This document shows positions 9,431 through 18,090 of a stretch of DNA of 64,000 bases, in pieces. A model generated the notes under the pieces. The model saw only the letters and a program-made list of their open reading frames with translations, had not been told where the DNA came from and made no database searches. How positions within the stretch are numbered: position 1 is the stretch's first letter; each line of letters opens with the position of its first letter. Source of the stretch: Tessaracoccus defluvii (GTDB lineage: Bacteria; Actinomycetota; Actinomycetes; Propionibacteriales; Propionibacteriaceae); contig NZ_CP060789.1 in the NCBI RefSeq assembly GCF_014489575.1, forward strand, positions 2,356,001 to 2,420,000. The letters are read 5' to 3'. The position numbers were made by a program, and so were the translations under genes.

Positions 9431-10299
9431 GACATGCTCCTTTCGATCCGGTTGGCGACGGCCAGCTGGGCGAGGACGACGGCGGCGACGGCGATGGTGA
9501 ACAGGACGGCGACCGCCGAGCCGACGTTCGCCCGGCCCTGGGCGATGCCCTGGACGATGATCGACTGGGTCAGCGTGTTGGTGGAGAACCCGGGCCCACC
9601 CTTGGTGAGCGTGTAGGGAAGGTCGTAGACCTTGAGCCCGCCGGACATCAGCAGGAAGGTCGACACGACGATGCCGGGCACGAGCTGCGGCAGCGTGATG
9701 TTGCCGAACTGCTGCAGCTTGCTGGCGCCGTCGACCTCGGCCTGCTCGTACAGGTCACGCGGGATGGCCTGCAGGTAGGCGAGGTACAAGGTGGCGTGCC
9801 AGCCGACGCCGCCCCACACACCCACGAAGATGACGCAGGCGCGGGCGAGCGACGATTCGGCGAGCCACAGCACGGCGTCGGCGCCGAAGACGGTCCGGAG
9901 GATGGTGTTGAGCACGCCGCTCTCGAGCGGGGAGAAGATGTACTGCCACACCAGGCCGAGGATGGCCATGGAGGGAACCGAGAGGAAGAAGAAGGTCGAG
10001 CGGGCGAAGTCGCGGCCGAAGAACTTCTTGTCGAGCGCGATCGCCAGCGGGATCGCGCAGACCGTGATCAGGATGGTCGTGGAGATCGCGAACAGGAGCG
10101 TGAAGGACAGCCCCTGCAGCAGGCCCGGGTCGGAGAACACCTTGCGGTAGTTCTCCAGGCCGACGAAGGAGACGTCGGTCGAGTAGCCGCTGAAGTCGGT
10201 GAAGCTGTAGTAGACGGTCTGCGCGAGCGGCACGGCGAACAGGATCGTGAAGACGGCCAGGATCGGCAGCAGGAACCCGGCGCTGGTCAGGTTCTCCAT
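9427..10299 (-). CDS. Sugar ABC transporter permease, MalF type
   Basis: CUT1-family permease of 290 residues from ATG 10299, with six membrane helices and the EAA loop EQAEVDGASKLQQFGNITLP. The start is doubtful. A strong ribosome site (GGGAGGA) precedes an ATG at 10353-10355 in a neighbouring frame reading MSSATTSPDVRRRDEASG. One missing base near 10300 would fuse it to MENLTSAGFLLP, giving the basic cytoplasmic tail normal for MalF proteins. The real gene may therefore run to 10355 with a frameshift in this sequence. Confidence 0.88.
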   Translation of the reverse strand: MENLTSAGFLLPILAVFTILFAVPLAQTVYYSFTDFSGYSTDVSFVGLENYRKVFSDPGLLQGLSFTLLFAISTTILITVCAIPLAIALDKKFFGRDFARSTFFFLSVPSMAILGLVWQYIFSPLESGVLNTILRTVFGADAVLWLAESSLARACVIFVGVWGGVGWHATLYLAYLQAIPRDLYEQAEVDGASKLQQFGNITLPQLVPGIVVSTFLLMSGGLKVYDLPYTLTKGGPGFSTNTLTQSIIVQGIAQGRANVGSAVAVLFTIAVAAVVLAQLAVANRIERSMS

Positions 10300-10429
10300 G
10301 AACCCGAGGCTTCGTCCCGACGGCGCACGTCGGGGCTCGTTGTGGCTGAAGACATCATTTCCTCCCGGTGGGTGGGGTGCGGGGGGCGGGCCGGCATGGG
10401 GGCAGAACGGCCCGCCCTCGCTTCGTCAG

Positions 10430-11689
10430 CTAGAGATTCCCGAGCTTCACATCAAGCGCCTCGCCGACCTGGCGGGGCGTGATCTGGCCCTGAACCATCT
10501 GCTGGAACTGGGCGGTGGCCTCGACCTGAATGGCGTCGGCACCCCGCTTCCAGTGCTCCATGGAGAGGTAGAACTTCGACTCCTTGAGACCCTCGGCGTA
10601 GATCGTCTGGTAGACGGGGTTCACCTCGGTGTCGTAGGCGGTCGAGGTGCTCATGGAGCCCCAGTGCTCGGACTGGAGCGCCAGCGCCTCGGGGGTGGCC
10701 AGCCACTCGAGCAGCTTGACGGAGGCGTCGCGCTTGGCGCCCTCGGTCTTCGCGGAGATGGCGAAGCCGGGGTCGGACGCGCCGGCGCCGTAGGTGCCGC
10801 CGTCGATCCCGGGCTGGAACTGCATGCCGAAGTTGACGCCGCTCTCGTCGAGGGCGGGGAGGTCCCAGGGGCCGGTGATGAACATCGCGACGTTGCCGGC
10901 GATGAACTCGTCACGGACCTGCTGGCCGGTGAGGCTCACGGTCTCCATGCCGACGATGCCCTCGTCGTAGATGCGCTTCCACTGCGTCAGCGCCTCGGTC
11001 CACTCGTCGGCGAAGGTCGACTCACCGTCGAAGATGACCCCCTCGCTCTCGGGCGCACCCTCGACCGCGTACTGGTCACCGAAGAAGCCCTGCGGGATCC
11101 GCGGGATGTCGTCGACGGCCTCGGTGTAGGAGTTGATGCCGGCGGCCTCGAGCTTCTTGCACAGCTCGATGAAGGCGTCCCAGTCCGTCGGGGGCTCGGT
11201 GACGCCGACCTCGGCCAGGAGGTCCTTGTTGTAGACGACGCCGGCCTCCCAGGCGCCGAACGAGGCGCCGTAGAGCTTGCCGTCGCTCGTGTAGGCCCGC
11301 CTGTTGGCTTCGCCGAGGGTGTCGACGAACGACAGGTCGGACAGGTCGGCCACGTGGCCCTCGCCGATGAGCGCCACCCGGTTCTCGGGGGCGATCCGGA
11401 ACACGTCGGGGGCCTGGTTGCCCACGATGCGGGTCTGCAGGGTCTGGATGTACTCGGCCACCGGCGGGGCGAAGCTGACCTCGACCTTGACGTCGGGGTT
11501 CGCGGCCTCGAACGCCTCGATGACCGGCGTGGCCTGCTCCTCGTTGTTCCAGGAGAGGTAGGTGATGGTGGTGGTTCCGTCGGCGCCCGCGCCACCGCCG
11601 TCGCCGCCACAGGCGGTCAGGGTGAGCGAGAGGGCTCCGATGGCGGCGACCGTCGTGATGAGACGGGACACCTTCTTTGGTGCGTCCAT
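10430..11689 (-). CDS. Sugar-binding lipoprotein of ABC importer
   Basis: Extracellular solute-binding protein (family 1, 419 residues) that captures an oligosaccharide for the two permeases downstream. The N terminus is a lipoprotein signal peptide with lipobox LTAC (ALSLTLTACGGDG), so it is lipid-anchored outside the membrane. Typical core motifs follow: TITYLSWNNEEQATPVIEAF, FEAANPDVKVEV and GNVAMFITGPWDLPAL. AAAGGAGCC upstream of ATG 11689 supports the start. First gene of the operon, divergent from the LacI regulator. The neighbouring GH43 enzyme hints at an arabino- or xylo-oligosaccharide substrate; this is inference. Confidence 0.92.
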   Translation of the reverse strand: MDAPKKVSRLITTVAAIGALSLTLTACGGDGGGAGADGTTTITYLSWNNEEQATPVIEAFEAANPDVKVEVSFAPPVAEYIQTLQTRIVGNQAPDVFRIAPENRVALIGEGHVADLSDLSFVDTLGEANRRAYTSDGKLYGASFGAWEAGVVYNKDLLAEVGVTEPPTDWDAFIELCKKLEAAGINSYTEAVDDIPRIPQGFFGDQYAVEGAPESEGVIFDGESTFADEWTEALTQWKRIYDEGIVGMETVSLTGQQVRDEFIAGNVAMFITGPWDLPALDESGVNFGMQFQPGIDGGTYGAGASDPGFAISAKTEGAKRDASVKLLEWLATPEALALQSEHWGSMSTSTAYDTEVNPVYQTIYAEGLKESKFYLSMEHWKRGADAIQVEATAQFQQMVQGQITPRQVGEALDVKLGNL

Positions 11690-11746
11690 GGGTGGGGGCT
11701 CCTTTGCTTGGATCGCAGTACGACGCTGTCGAACGGGCTTCGTTCT

Positions 11747-11765
11747 TAACGTTATATTTTTAACG
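11747..11765. promoter_or_regulatory. Candidate LacI-family operator
   Basis: An AT-rich patch in an otherwise very GC-rich region between the divergent lacI-type and binding-protein genes. It contains TAACGTTA (11747-11754), a perfect palindrome with the central CG typical of LacI-family sites, overlapping a second inverted repeat CGTTA-N6-TAACG (11750-11765). Binding by the adjacent regulator is inferred. Confidence 0.55.
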
Positions 11766-11834
11766 GTACACGACGATGCTAGAGTCTCGTCAACTGCCCC
11801 CTCCCAGTGGGCATCCAGCGAAGGAGAAGACACC

Positions 11835-12848
11835 GTGGTCACACTCGCCGAGGTCGCCAAAGCCGCCGGCGTCTCGATGATGACGGTGTCCAACGCGCTC
11901 AACGGCAAGAGCACCGTCGCCGCCAAGACCCGCGAGCGGGTGCTGCGGATCGCCGACGACCTCGGCTATCGGGCCAACGCCCGCGCCCAGAGCCTCCGCT
12001 CCGGCCGGACCTGGGCGATCGGCCTGGCCATCCCCGAGCTGGACATGCCCTTCCCCGCGCACTTCGCGGCAGAGGTCACCAGCGCGGCGGCCCGCCGCGG
12101 CCTCGGCGTCATCGTCCAGCAGACCGGCTCCGACCCCGAGAAGGAGCGCGCCATCATCCACGGCGTGCCCACCAGCCTGGTCGACGGCGTCATCGTCAGC
12201 GCGCTCGGTGCCGACATCCGGGCCCTCGAGCAGGAGCTGAAGCACCGGCGGGTCGTCCTGTTCGACGAGTCGATCACGGAGACCTACCTGGACCTGGTCT
12301 GCTCCCCCAACCGTGAGGGCGCGGCCGCCGCCTGCCGGCACCTCGTCGAGCGCGGCTGCCGCCGGATCGGTGTCGTCGGCACGAACGACGAGCCCATGCC
12401 GCCGGGGGCGCTGGCGCCCACGTCGGAGAGCCGATTCCTGGGTGCCGTCGAGGAGTTGCGGGACAACCATCCGCACGTCGAGGTGATCGGGATCAGCGCG
12501 ACCTGGACGCCGCTCGACGCCCGCCGCGCCGTCGTCGAGGCCATCGACGCCGGTGTCGAGTTCGACGGCCTGTTCTGCCTCACGGATTCGATGGCGCTGG
12601 GCGCCCTGCGCGGGCTGGCGGACCGGGGCCTGCGCTGCCCGGAGGATGTGAAGATCGTCGGCTTCGACGGGATCGCCGAGGGCGCCTACTCGGTGCCGAC
12701 GCTGTCGACGATCGACCTGGGCGTCACGTCGCTGGCGGAGGCCGCCGTCGACATGCTGGTCGACCGCATCGAGCACCAGGACGACGAACGCGAGGGCAGA
12801 CGGATGGTAGCCAACTTCACGCTGGTCGAGCGCGAGTCGAGCCGCTAG
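11835..12848 (+). CDS. LacI-family transcriptional regulator
   Basis: Repressor of 337 residues. The N-terminal helix-turn-helix and hinge (VTLAEVAKAAGVSMMTVSNALNGKSTV.. to YRANARAQSLRSGRT, residues 2-58) binds DNA. The rest is a periplasmic-binding-protein-like effector domain with GLAIPELDMPF, DGVIVSALG, GFDGIAEG and PTLSTIDLG. GTG 11835 is chosen because AAGGAGAAG lies 6 bases upstream and the HTH begins at once. Divergent to the sugar operon, which it probably represses until the imported sugar binds. Confidence 0.93.
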   Translation: MVTLAEVAKAAGVSMMTVSNALNGKSTVAAKTRERVLRIADDLGYRANARAQSLRSGRTWAIGLAIPELDMPFPAHFAAEVTSAAARRGLGVIVQQTGSDPEKERAIIHGVPTSLVDGVIVSALGADIRALEQELKHRRVVLFDESITETYLDLVCSPNREGAAAACRHLVERGCRRIGVVGTNDEPMPPGALAPTSESRFLGAVEELRDNHPHVEVIGISATWTPLDARRAVVEAIDAGVEFDGLFCLTDSMALGALRGLADRGLRCPEDVKIVGFDGIAEGAYSVPTLSTIDLGVTSLAEAAVDMLVDRIEHQDDEREGRRMVANFTLVERESSR

Positions 12849-12915
12849 CCCTCCCCCACGGGCGGGTCTACCGTGCGAGTTGTGACGAACGTGCGCCGGG
12901 CGGGAATTACAGGGC

Positions 12916-13446
12916 ATGAAAGCACTTGACCCCCCAGAGGCCCAGGACTGGCTGACGGCACTGTTCGACCTCTACGCGACGACGCTGCGCGCCTACGCCA
13001 CCCGCCGGGTGGGGCCCGACTCTGCCGACGACATCGTCTCGGAGGTGTTCGCCGTCGCCTGGCGACGCCGCGCCAGCGTCCCGGAACCCGCCCTCCCGTG
13101 GCTGCTGCGGGTGGCTCACCACACCATCGCGCACGACCGCCGCACCTGGGCCCGGCACCTGAGGATGCTTGACGCCGTCGCCGACACCACCCAGGACACC
13201 GCCGCCCCGGGTGCGGACCGCGCCAGCCGTGCGCTCGCCGATAGCATCCTGGCGCAGCTGCCGCCCGTCGACGCCGAGATCCTCCGCCTCACGGCCTGGG
13301 AGGGCCTGACCCCGGCAGAGATCGCCATCGTCCTCGACCTCAGCGACTCCGCCGCCCGCACCCGACTCATGCGCGCGAGGAAGCGCGCCCAGCGGCTCCT
13401 CGAGCCGACCGTGGCGCCGCGCCTGGCCGCCGTCACCACCACCTAG
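12916..13446 (+). CDS. ECF-type RNA polymerase sigma factor
   Basis: A 176-residue sigma-70 family protein. Region 2 (about residues 14-60) includes FDLYATTLRAYATRRVG and ADDIVSEVFAVAWRR; region 4 (about 110-160) has LPPVDAEILRLTAWEGLTPAEIAIVLDLSDSAARTRLMRARKRA, the -35-binding helix-turn-helix. The stop lies 10 bases before a CU044_5270-type membrane protein gene, a pairing common in actinobacteria in which the partner probably senses or modulates. Target promoters are unknown. Confidence 0.9.
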   Translation: MKALDPPEAQDWLTALFDLYATTLRAYATRRVGPDSADDIVSEVFAVAWRRRASVPEPALPWLLRVAHHTIAHDRRTWARHLRMLDAVADTTQDTAAPGADRASRALADSILAQLPPVDAEILRLTAWEGLTPAEIAIVLDLSDSAARTRLMRARKRAQRLLEPTVAPRLAAVTTT

Positions 13447-13456
13447 GAGAAACACC

Positions 13457-14509
13457 ATGAAAGACATCGACACCCTGCTCCGCGAAGCCGACCCCGCCGC
13501 CCACACGCCCGACTACACCGAGGCGGAACGCCGCGACCTGCTCGCCGCGGCCCTCACGTCCCCTCCCCGGCGCCGCAGCCGCCTGCTGCCTCGCCTCGCC
13601 GCGGTCGCCGCCGCGACGGCGCTGGTGGCCTGGGTCGGGGTGAGCCAGCTCGCCGGCAGCGGCGCCACCGCCCGCGCCGAGGAGGTGCTCACCGAAGCTG
13701 CCATCAACGCCGTGGACGAGCCCGCCCGGCCCGACCAGTACTGGGAGATCACCCAGGAGGGTTCGGCAGGGGATCCCGCCTGCCCCGAGTCGAGCATCGA
13801 GCGGCGCTACATCGCCGTCGACGGCAACCGGCCGAGCTGGTATTACCTCAAGGACACCTCGCCCGACTGTCACCCCGACACCCCCAACCCCGACGAGTCC
13901 GGCTGGCAGTGGGCCAAGAGCCCCAACGAGATGGTCGACAGCTGGACCTACCCGAGCCCCAAGTTCCTCGCCTCGCTGCCCCGCGACCCGATCGCGCTGC
14001 GCGACAAGATGGCGGCCGACAGCAGGAAGATGAACTTCATGGAGGAGGCGCTCGATGCGGGCCACGGCCCCTATATGATCATCTCCCGGCTGCTCTCCTC
14101 CGATGCGGTTCCGGCCGACCTGCGGGTCGCGTTCTTCGAGGTGCTGAAGATGACCCCCGGGCTCGACATCACCCAGGAGCTGGAGCGCGACGGCCGGGCG
14201 GTCGTGATCCTCGAGGTGCCGGATGGCGAGGGGACCGGGCAGCTGATGCTCGACCCGGAGACCGGACAGAGCGTGGGCTACTACTACCAGTGGGGCGAGG
14301 ACAACGTGCGCGAGGGCACCTTCTCAAGGAAGCTCGTCGATGAGATCCCGCCCGAGGTGGTCGCAGTCTCGGAGGCGTCCGGCTGCATCGTCGTGGACGA
14401 CTACTCGATGGGGGACCCGATCCGGTGCGGGCTCGAGGGCGAACCCTCGGAACCTCAGTCCCCCTCGCCCTCCCCCCTCGTGTCCCCGTCTCCGTCGCCG
14501 TCCCGGTAG
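13457..14509 (+). CDS. CU044_5270-type membrane protein, sigma-factor partner
   Basis: A 350-residue protein with a cytoplasmic N terminus (MKDIDTLLREADPAAHTPDY), an arginine cluster, one membrane helix near residues 46-70 (LAAVAAATALVAWVGVSQLAG) and an extracellular domain. The C-terminal tail is rich in Ser/Pro. This layout and its place right after an ECF sigma gene match the CU044_5270 family, presumed anti-sigma-like or sensor proteins; no zinc-binding anti-sigma motif is seen. AGGAGA precedes the ATG. Function is inferred from context only. Confidence 0.7.
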   Translation: MKDIDTLLREADPAAHTPDYTEAERRDLLAAALTSPPRRRSRLLPRLAAVAAATALVAWVGVSQLAGSGATARAEEVLTEAAINAVDEPARPDQYWEITQEGSAGDPACPESSIERRYIAVDGNRPSWYYLKDTSPDCHPDTPNPDESGWQWAKSPNEMVDSWTYPSPKFLASLPRDPIALRDKMAADSRKMNFMEEALDAGHGPYMIISRLLSSDAVPADLRVAFFEVLKMTPGLDITQELERDGRAVVILEVPDGEGTGQLMLDPETGQSVGYYYQWGEDNVREGTFSRKLVDEIPPEVVAVSEASGCIVVDDYSMGDPIRCGLEGEPSEPQSPSPSPLVSPSPSPSR

Positions 14510-14528
14510 CCGACCACCGAAACGGAAA

Positions 14529-14570
14529 TGAGGCGGCCCCCGCGATGCGCGGGGGCCGCCTCATTCTTTG
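14529..14570. terminator. Bidirectional terminator between convergent genes
   Basis: A 15-17 bp perfect stem (GAGGCGGCCCCCGCG / CGCGGGGGCCGCCTC) around ATG, flanked by AT-rich ATTCTTTG on the plus side and CATTTCC on the minus side. It ends both the CU044_5270 gene and the DUF3027 gene. Confidence 0.85.
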
Positions 14571-14580
14571 ATACAGAGAC

Positions 14581-15360
14581 TCAGTCGAAGAGGGCCTCGT
14601 CCACGCCGATCGTGTCGAACACCGGCGCCGGGAGCTCCCTGGCGCGCTGCTCGGCGACGACATCGGAGTGTCCCCCGCAGCCGTGGTCGAGGGAGACGAC
14701 GGTGCCGTCCGAGGCCGAGTACTGGTTGGTGCAGGCGCCGAACAGGGTGCCGAGCGAGCCGCGCAGCGCCACGAAGTAACCGCAGGTTCCACAGTTGCCC
14801 GGGGCCTCGATCGACCCCTCGTCCTTCGGGCCCGGCGTGCCGGCGAGCCAGCGCTCCGCCGCCTCGTCACGGCCGAACCGGCTGAGCACCCGCGCCCGGC
14901 CGAGGCCGAGCTCGGCGACGGTGGAGCGCAGCTGCACCCAGTCGGCGTTGTCCGCGTCGACAGGGAGGTCGGTGGCGGCGAAGCCGGGCTCGAGGCGCGG
15001 ATCGTTGTCCGGGGTCGCCATGAGCGTGCCGGGCGTGATGTCGCCGGGGCCGATGCGGTCGGCCCACGGCACCCAGCTCGGGGCGAGCAGCGCCTCGGCG
15101 GTCGGCAGCAGGACGACCTCGTTGACCGTCGGTTCCTTGGCCCTGGACGCGCGAACGAGCGTGACCGCCCAGTGCCAGTCGGCGTACCCGGGCAGCAGGC
15201 ATTCGAAGCTGTGGGTGACGATGCGGTCGCCGTCCTCAGCGAGTACGGCGAGGTGTTCGCCCACCGCGTCGTCGCCGCCTGCGTCCTCGGCCGCCAGGCG
15301 GGCGATATCGACGGCGGCGGCCGTCACAGCATCCAGCTTCGGCTTTGCCATGGGCGTCAC
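14581..15360 (-). CDS. DUF3027 family protein
   Basis: A 259-residue actinobacterial protein of unknown function. The C-terminal half has a cysteine set typical of DUF3027 (CGTCGYFVALRGSLG, then GACTNQYS, then DHGCGGHSD), plausible as a metal-binding site; this is inference. GTG 15360 overlaps the stop of the cold-shock gene by 4 bases; ATG 15351 (MAKPKLDAVT) is an equally possible start. The cold-shock/DUF3027 pair suggests a shared transcript and perhaps an RNA-related role. Confidence 0.85.
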   Translation of the reverse strand: MTPMAKPKLDAVTAAAVDIARLAAEDAGGDDAVGEHLAVLAEDGDRIVTHSFECLLPGYADWHWAVTLVRASRAKEPTVNEVVLLPTAEALLAPSWVPWADRIGPGDITPGTLMATPDNDPRLEPGFAATDLPVDADNADWVQLRSTVAELGLGRARVLSRFGRDEAAERWLAGTPGPKDEGSIEAPGNCGTCGYFVALRGSLGTLFGACTNQYSASDGTVVSLDHGCGGHSDVVAEQRARELPAPVFDTIGVDEALFD

Positions 15361-15740
15361 AACTCCAGTTCGTCGGCGACGCGGCGCAGCAGCTGCGCCA
15401 CCTTGCCTGCATGTCGACCGTCGGGGTGGCGGCGGTGTCGGTAGTCGTTGCCGATCCCGTCGAGCATCTTGATCAGATCCTCGATGATGACCGCCATCTG
15501 CTCAGGATTCTTCCGCTGAGCCTTCGACAGCGAGACGGGGGCCTCGACGACGCGCAGGCTCAACGCCTGCTCGCCCCTCCGGCCCTCGACGACGCCGAAC
15601 TCCACGCGCTGGCCGGCCTTGAGGGCGGTGACACCCTCGGGCAGCGCATTGGAGCGCACGTACACATCGCCACCGTCGTCCTTGGTGATGAACCCAAAGC
15701 CCTTGTCGGCGTCGAAGAATCGCACTTTCCCGGTCGGCAC
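15357..15740 (-). CDS. Cold-shock protein with C-terminal extension
   Basis: A 127-residue protein whose first 67 residues are a CspA-type OB fold. KGFGFITKDD (RNP1) and DVYVRSNAL (RNP2) contact single-stranded nucleic acid. About 60 more residues, basic and helical (SLSKAQRKNPEQMA.. HRRHPDGRHAGKVAQLLRRV), extend beyond the usual 67-70-residue length, as in the larger actinobacterial CspB-like proteins next to DUF3027. Probably an RNA chaperone. Confidence 0.9.
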   Translation of the reverse strand: MPTGKVRFFDADKGFGFITKDDGGDVYVRSNALPEGVTALKAGQRVEFGVVEGRRGEQALSLRVVEAPVSLSKAQRKNPEQMAVIIEDLIKMLDGIGNDYRHRRHPDGRHAGKVAQLLRRVADELEL

Positions 15741-15812
15741 GTCGTCCTCGCTGAAGCTAGTAGTGAGTAGAACGGCCAGTCTAACGGGTCCGCGCGCGCC
15801 GCCCCAATGGCG

Positions 15813-16604
15813 TCAGTCGACCGCGACGCCCGTGCGGTCGATGTCGCTGGCCTGGATCTGCCGGAAGTACTCGGCGTTCTTCAGCTTCGAGGCGGCGGCC
15901 TCGTCGATGATGATGACAGCACGCGGGTGGAACTGCAGGATCGACGCCGGCCACTGGGCGCTGACGCAGCCCTCGACCATCGCGGCGACGGCGTCGGCCT
16001 TGCCCTCACCGGACGCGACCAGCAGTGCGACATGCGAGTCCATGATCGTGCCGAGCCCCTGCGTCACGCAGTGCTGCGGAACCTCGTCGACGGAGTCGAA
16101 GAAGCGGGCGTTGTCCTCGCGGGTCTGCTGCATGAGGGTCTTGACGCGGGTGCGCGACGAGAACGAGGAGAAGGGCTCGTTGAAGCCGATGTGGCCGTTG
16201 CTGCCCACGCCGAGCACCTGCACGTCGACGCCGCCGAGGGCCTCGATCGCGGCGTCGTACTCGTCAGCGGCCGCGGCCAGGTCGTCGGCGAGGCCGTCGG
16301 GCACGCGGACGCGGGCGGGATCCATCTTCAGCGGCTCGACGACCGTGCGGCGGATGACGGAGGCGTAGCTCTCGGGGTGCTCGAGCGGCACGCCGACGTA
16401 CTCGTCGAGGGCGAAGGCCAGCGCGTGGGAGAGGTCGATAACCCCCGCCTCGACGCGCGCGGCAAGCTCGCGGTACAGCGCCAGCGGGGAGCTGCCGGTC
16501 GCCAGACCGAGGACCGGCGTGTCCAGCCCCTCGAGGTAGGAGACCATGCGATCGGCAGCGACGCGGCCAACCTCGTCGGCGTCTCGACAGATGACAACTT
16601 CCAT
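15813..16604 (-). CDS. nagB: Glucosamine-6-phosphate deaminase NagB
   Basis: A 263-residue cytosolic enzyme that converts glucosamine-6-phosphate to fructose-6-phosphate and ammonia in amino-sugar catabolism. Phosphate-binding LGLATGSSP, catalytic-base region ALDEYVGVP and the histidine loop GVGSNGHIGFNEP match NagB; the length is close to the family norm of about 260. ATG 16604 starts MEVVICRDADEVGR. It stands alone; no nagA is next to it in this window. Confidence 0.94.
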   Translation of the reverse strand: MEVVICRDADEVGRVAADRMVSYLEGLDTPVLGLATGSSPLALYRELAARVEAGVIDLSHALAFALDEYVGVPLEHPESYASVIRRTVVEPLKMDPARVRVPDGLADDLAAAADEYDAAIEALGGVDVQVLGVGSNGHIGFNEPFSSFSSRTRVKTLMQQTREDNARFFDSVDEVPQHCVTQGLGTIMDSHVALLVASGEGKADAVAAMVEGCVSAQWPASILQFHPRAVIIIDEAAASKLKNAEYFRQIQASDIDRTGVAVD

Positions 16605-16770
16605 TGCGCTCAGACCTCGCAGTCCTTCGGGGCCGCCCCGATGGCGGCGGTGGTCCTCCCACACTAGGGAGCCGCGGCCGGAGCGGCCAACAATCGGCAG
16701 TCGGCGTGATCATTTCCCCGGGCCGAAACGTCCGACCGGGGCGGGCTGCGGCCCGACTACGATGGGCCGC

Positions 16771-17574
16771 ATGGCCAGTTGGAAGGACGGCGCCGCGTAC
16801 GCGCCCGTGGAGCGACCGGACGGGTTCGCGACGCCCAGCGCCGAGCCGCTGCCCATCGCGGACCCGTACCGCGCCGAGACACCCGGCGCCGTGGCGGCCC
16901 CCGCCCAGCTCACCTCACCCCCCGCGCGACCGCTCGAACAGCTGGGCACCGCCCCCGTGTCGCAGCGGAACCCGAGGGACAGCTTCGCCGTGAGTTCGAT
17001 GGCGCTGACCACGGTCGGCGGCGGCGGGCAGCGACGCGATCCGCGCACACCCTTCGCCGTCACCACGTCGACGGTGACCACCCCCGGCCCGCCTCCCCCC
17101 ACCGGGCAGCCGCTGGCCGGACCCGACGCTCCCCCGCCACCGCCGTCCGCCAGGGTCGCGGGAGGGGTGCAGTCTCCTCCGCCGACCGGCCGACCGGCAC
17201 CAGGCCCCGGGCGGGTCCCGACCCAGGGCGCCTGGGCCCCGCCGTCGCCTCTCCCGCAACAGCAGAATCAGACCCGGCCCGATCCGCAGGCCGTGCGCAG
17301 TCAGCGCACGCTGGCCCGGCTGGCGGCCGGCCTGGGAATCGCGGGCTTCATCCTGTCCGCGTCCGCCCCGATCCTCCTGCTGATCGCCGGCGCGCTGGGG
17401 CTCCGCACCCGGCTGTTGACGGGCGTGACCGGCCCGATCGTGCTCGGCGGCGCGGCGGCGATGCTGGTGGTCGCCCTTTTCACGGGCACGCTGGGCGAGT
17501 CGTCCTGGCTGAACGCGACGGCGGCGCTGGCGGCCGGGTTCGCGTTCGCGATCGGGTCGATGCGTTACAGCTGA
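16771..17574 (+). CDS. Proline-rich membrane protein
   Basis: A 267-residue protein of unknown function. The first about 175 residues are disordered and rich in Pro, Gly and Ala (GPPPPTGQPLAGP and similar), and the last about 90 form three hydrophobic helices (LGIAGFILSASAPILLLIAG, IVLGGAAAMLVVALFTG, ALAAGFAFAIGSM). A TACGAT -10-like box (16758-16763) lies 7 bases before ATG 16771, suggesting a leaderless transcript and favouring this start over the in-frame ATG at 16762. Confidence 0.65.
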   Translation: MASWKDGAAYAPVERPDGFATPSAEPLPIADPYRAETPGAVAAPAQLTSPPARPLEQLGTAPVSQRNPRDSFAVSSMALTTVGGGGQRRDPRTPFAVTTSTVTTPGPPPPTGQPLAGPDAPPPPPSARVAGGVQSPPPTGRPAPGPGRVPTQGAWAPPSPLPQQQNQTRPDPQAVRSQRTLARLAAGLGIAGFILSASAPILLLIAGALGLRTRLLTGVTGPIVLGGAAAMLVVALFTGTLGESSWLNATAALAAGFAFAIGSMRYS

Positions 17575-17580
17575 GCCCGC

Positions 17581-18090
17581 TCAGCGCACCGGCACCGTCG
17601 ACTCCTCGACGTCGCCGAGATCCCGCAGCGCAGCGGCGGCCGGCGCCGCGACGAGTTCGGCGAGCTCCGCAGGCCACACCGGGTCGGGCAGATCGGCGAG
17701 CCGGTGCCAATCGGTGCCGACGCGGCGTTGGCGCTCGCGCTCCGTCAGCCCGGCCGCGACCGGCTCAAACCGTTCGACGTCGATCCGGTAGAAGGTCTCC
17801 TCCTGGATCAGGATCCTGTCCGAATAGCCGTGCGTGACGCGGCGGACGGCCAGCGGGGCCCCCAGGTCGACGACCTCGAGGGCCAGCCCGGTCTCCTCGA
17901 GCAGTTCCCGCACCGCCGCCTCAGCAGACCCCTCCCCCGGGTCGATCCCGCCGCCGGGGGTCTGCCAGAAGCGGGAGCCGGGCAGTCCGGGGTCGGTGTC
18001 GGTCTGGAGCAGCACCTCGTCGCCCGCGACGACGATGACCCGCGCGCCGCGGCGGCGGGTGACGGGTCGCTCAGCGGGCGACGCGGGCAT
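17581..18090 (-). CDS. Nudix hydrolase
   Basis: A 169-residue protein with a complete Nudix box (GGIDPGEGSAEAAVRELLEE followed by TGL) that binds metal and cleaves nucleoside-diphosphate-linked compounds. The substrate is not predictable. The GTRxRG-like start (RRRGARVIVVAGDEVLL) and FWQTPGGG fit the ADP-ribose/(d)NTPase-type fold. Its start overlaps the end of cutC by 20 bases, so the two are translated from one message. Confidence 0.9.
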   Translation of the reverse strand: MPASPAERPVTRRRGARVIVVAGDEVLLQTDTDPGLPGSRFWQTPGGGIDPGEGSAEAAVRELLEETGLALEVVDLGAPLAVRRVTHGYSDRILIQEETFYRIDVERFEPVAAGLTERERQRRVGTDWHRLADLPDPVWPAELAELVAAPAAAALRDLGDVEESTVPVR

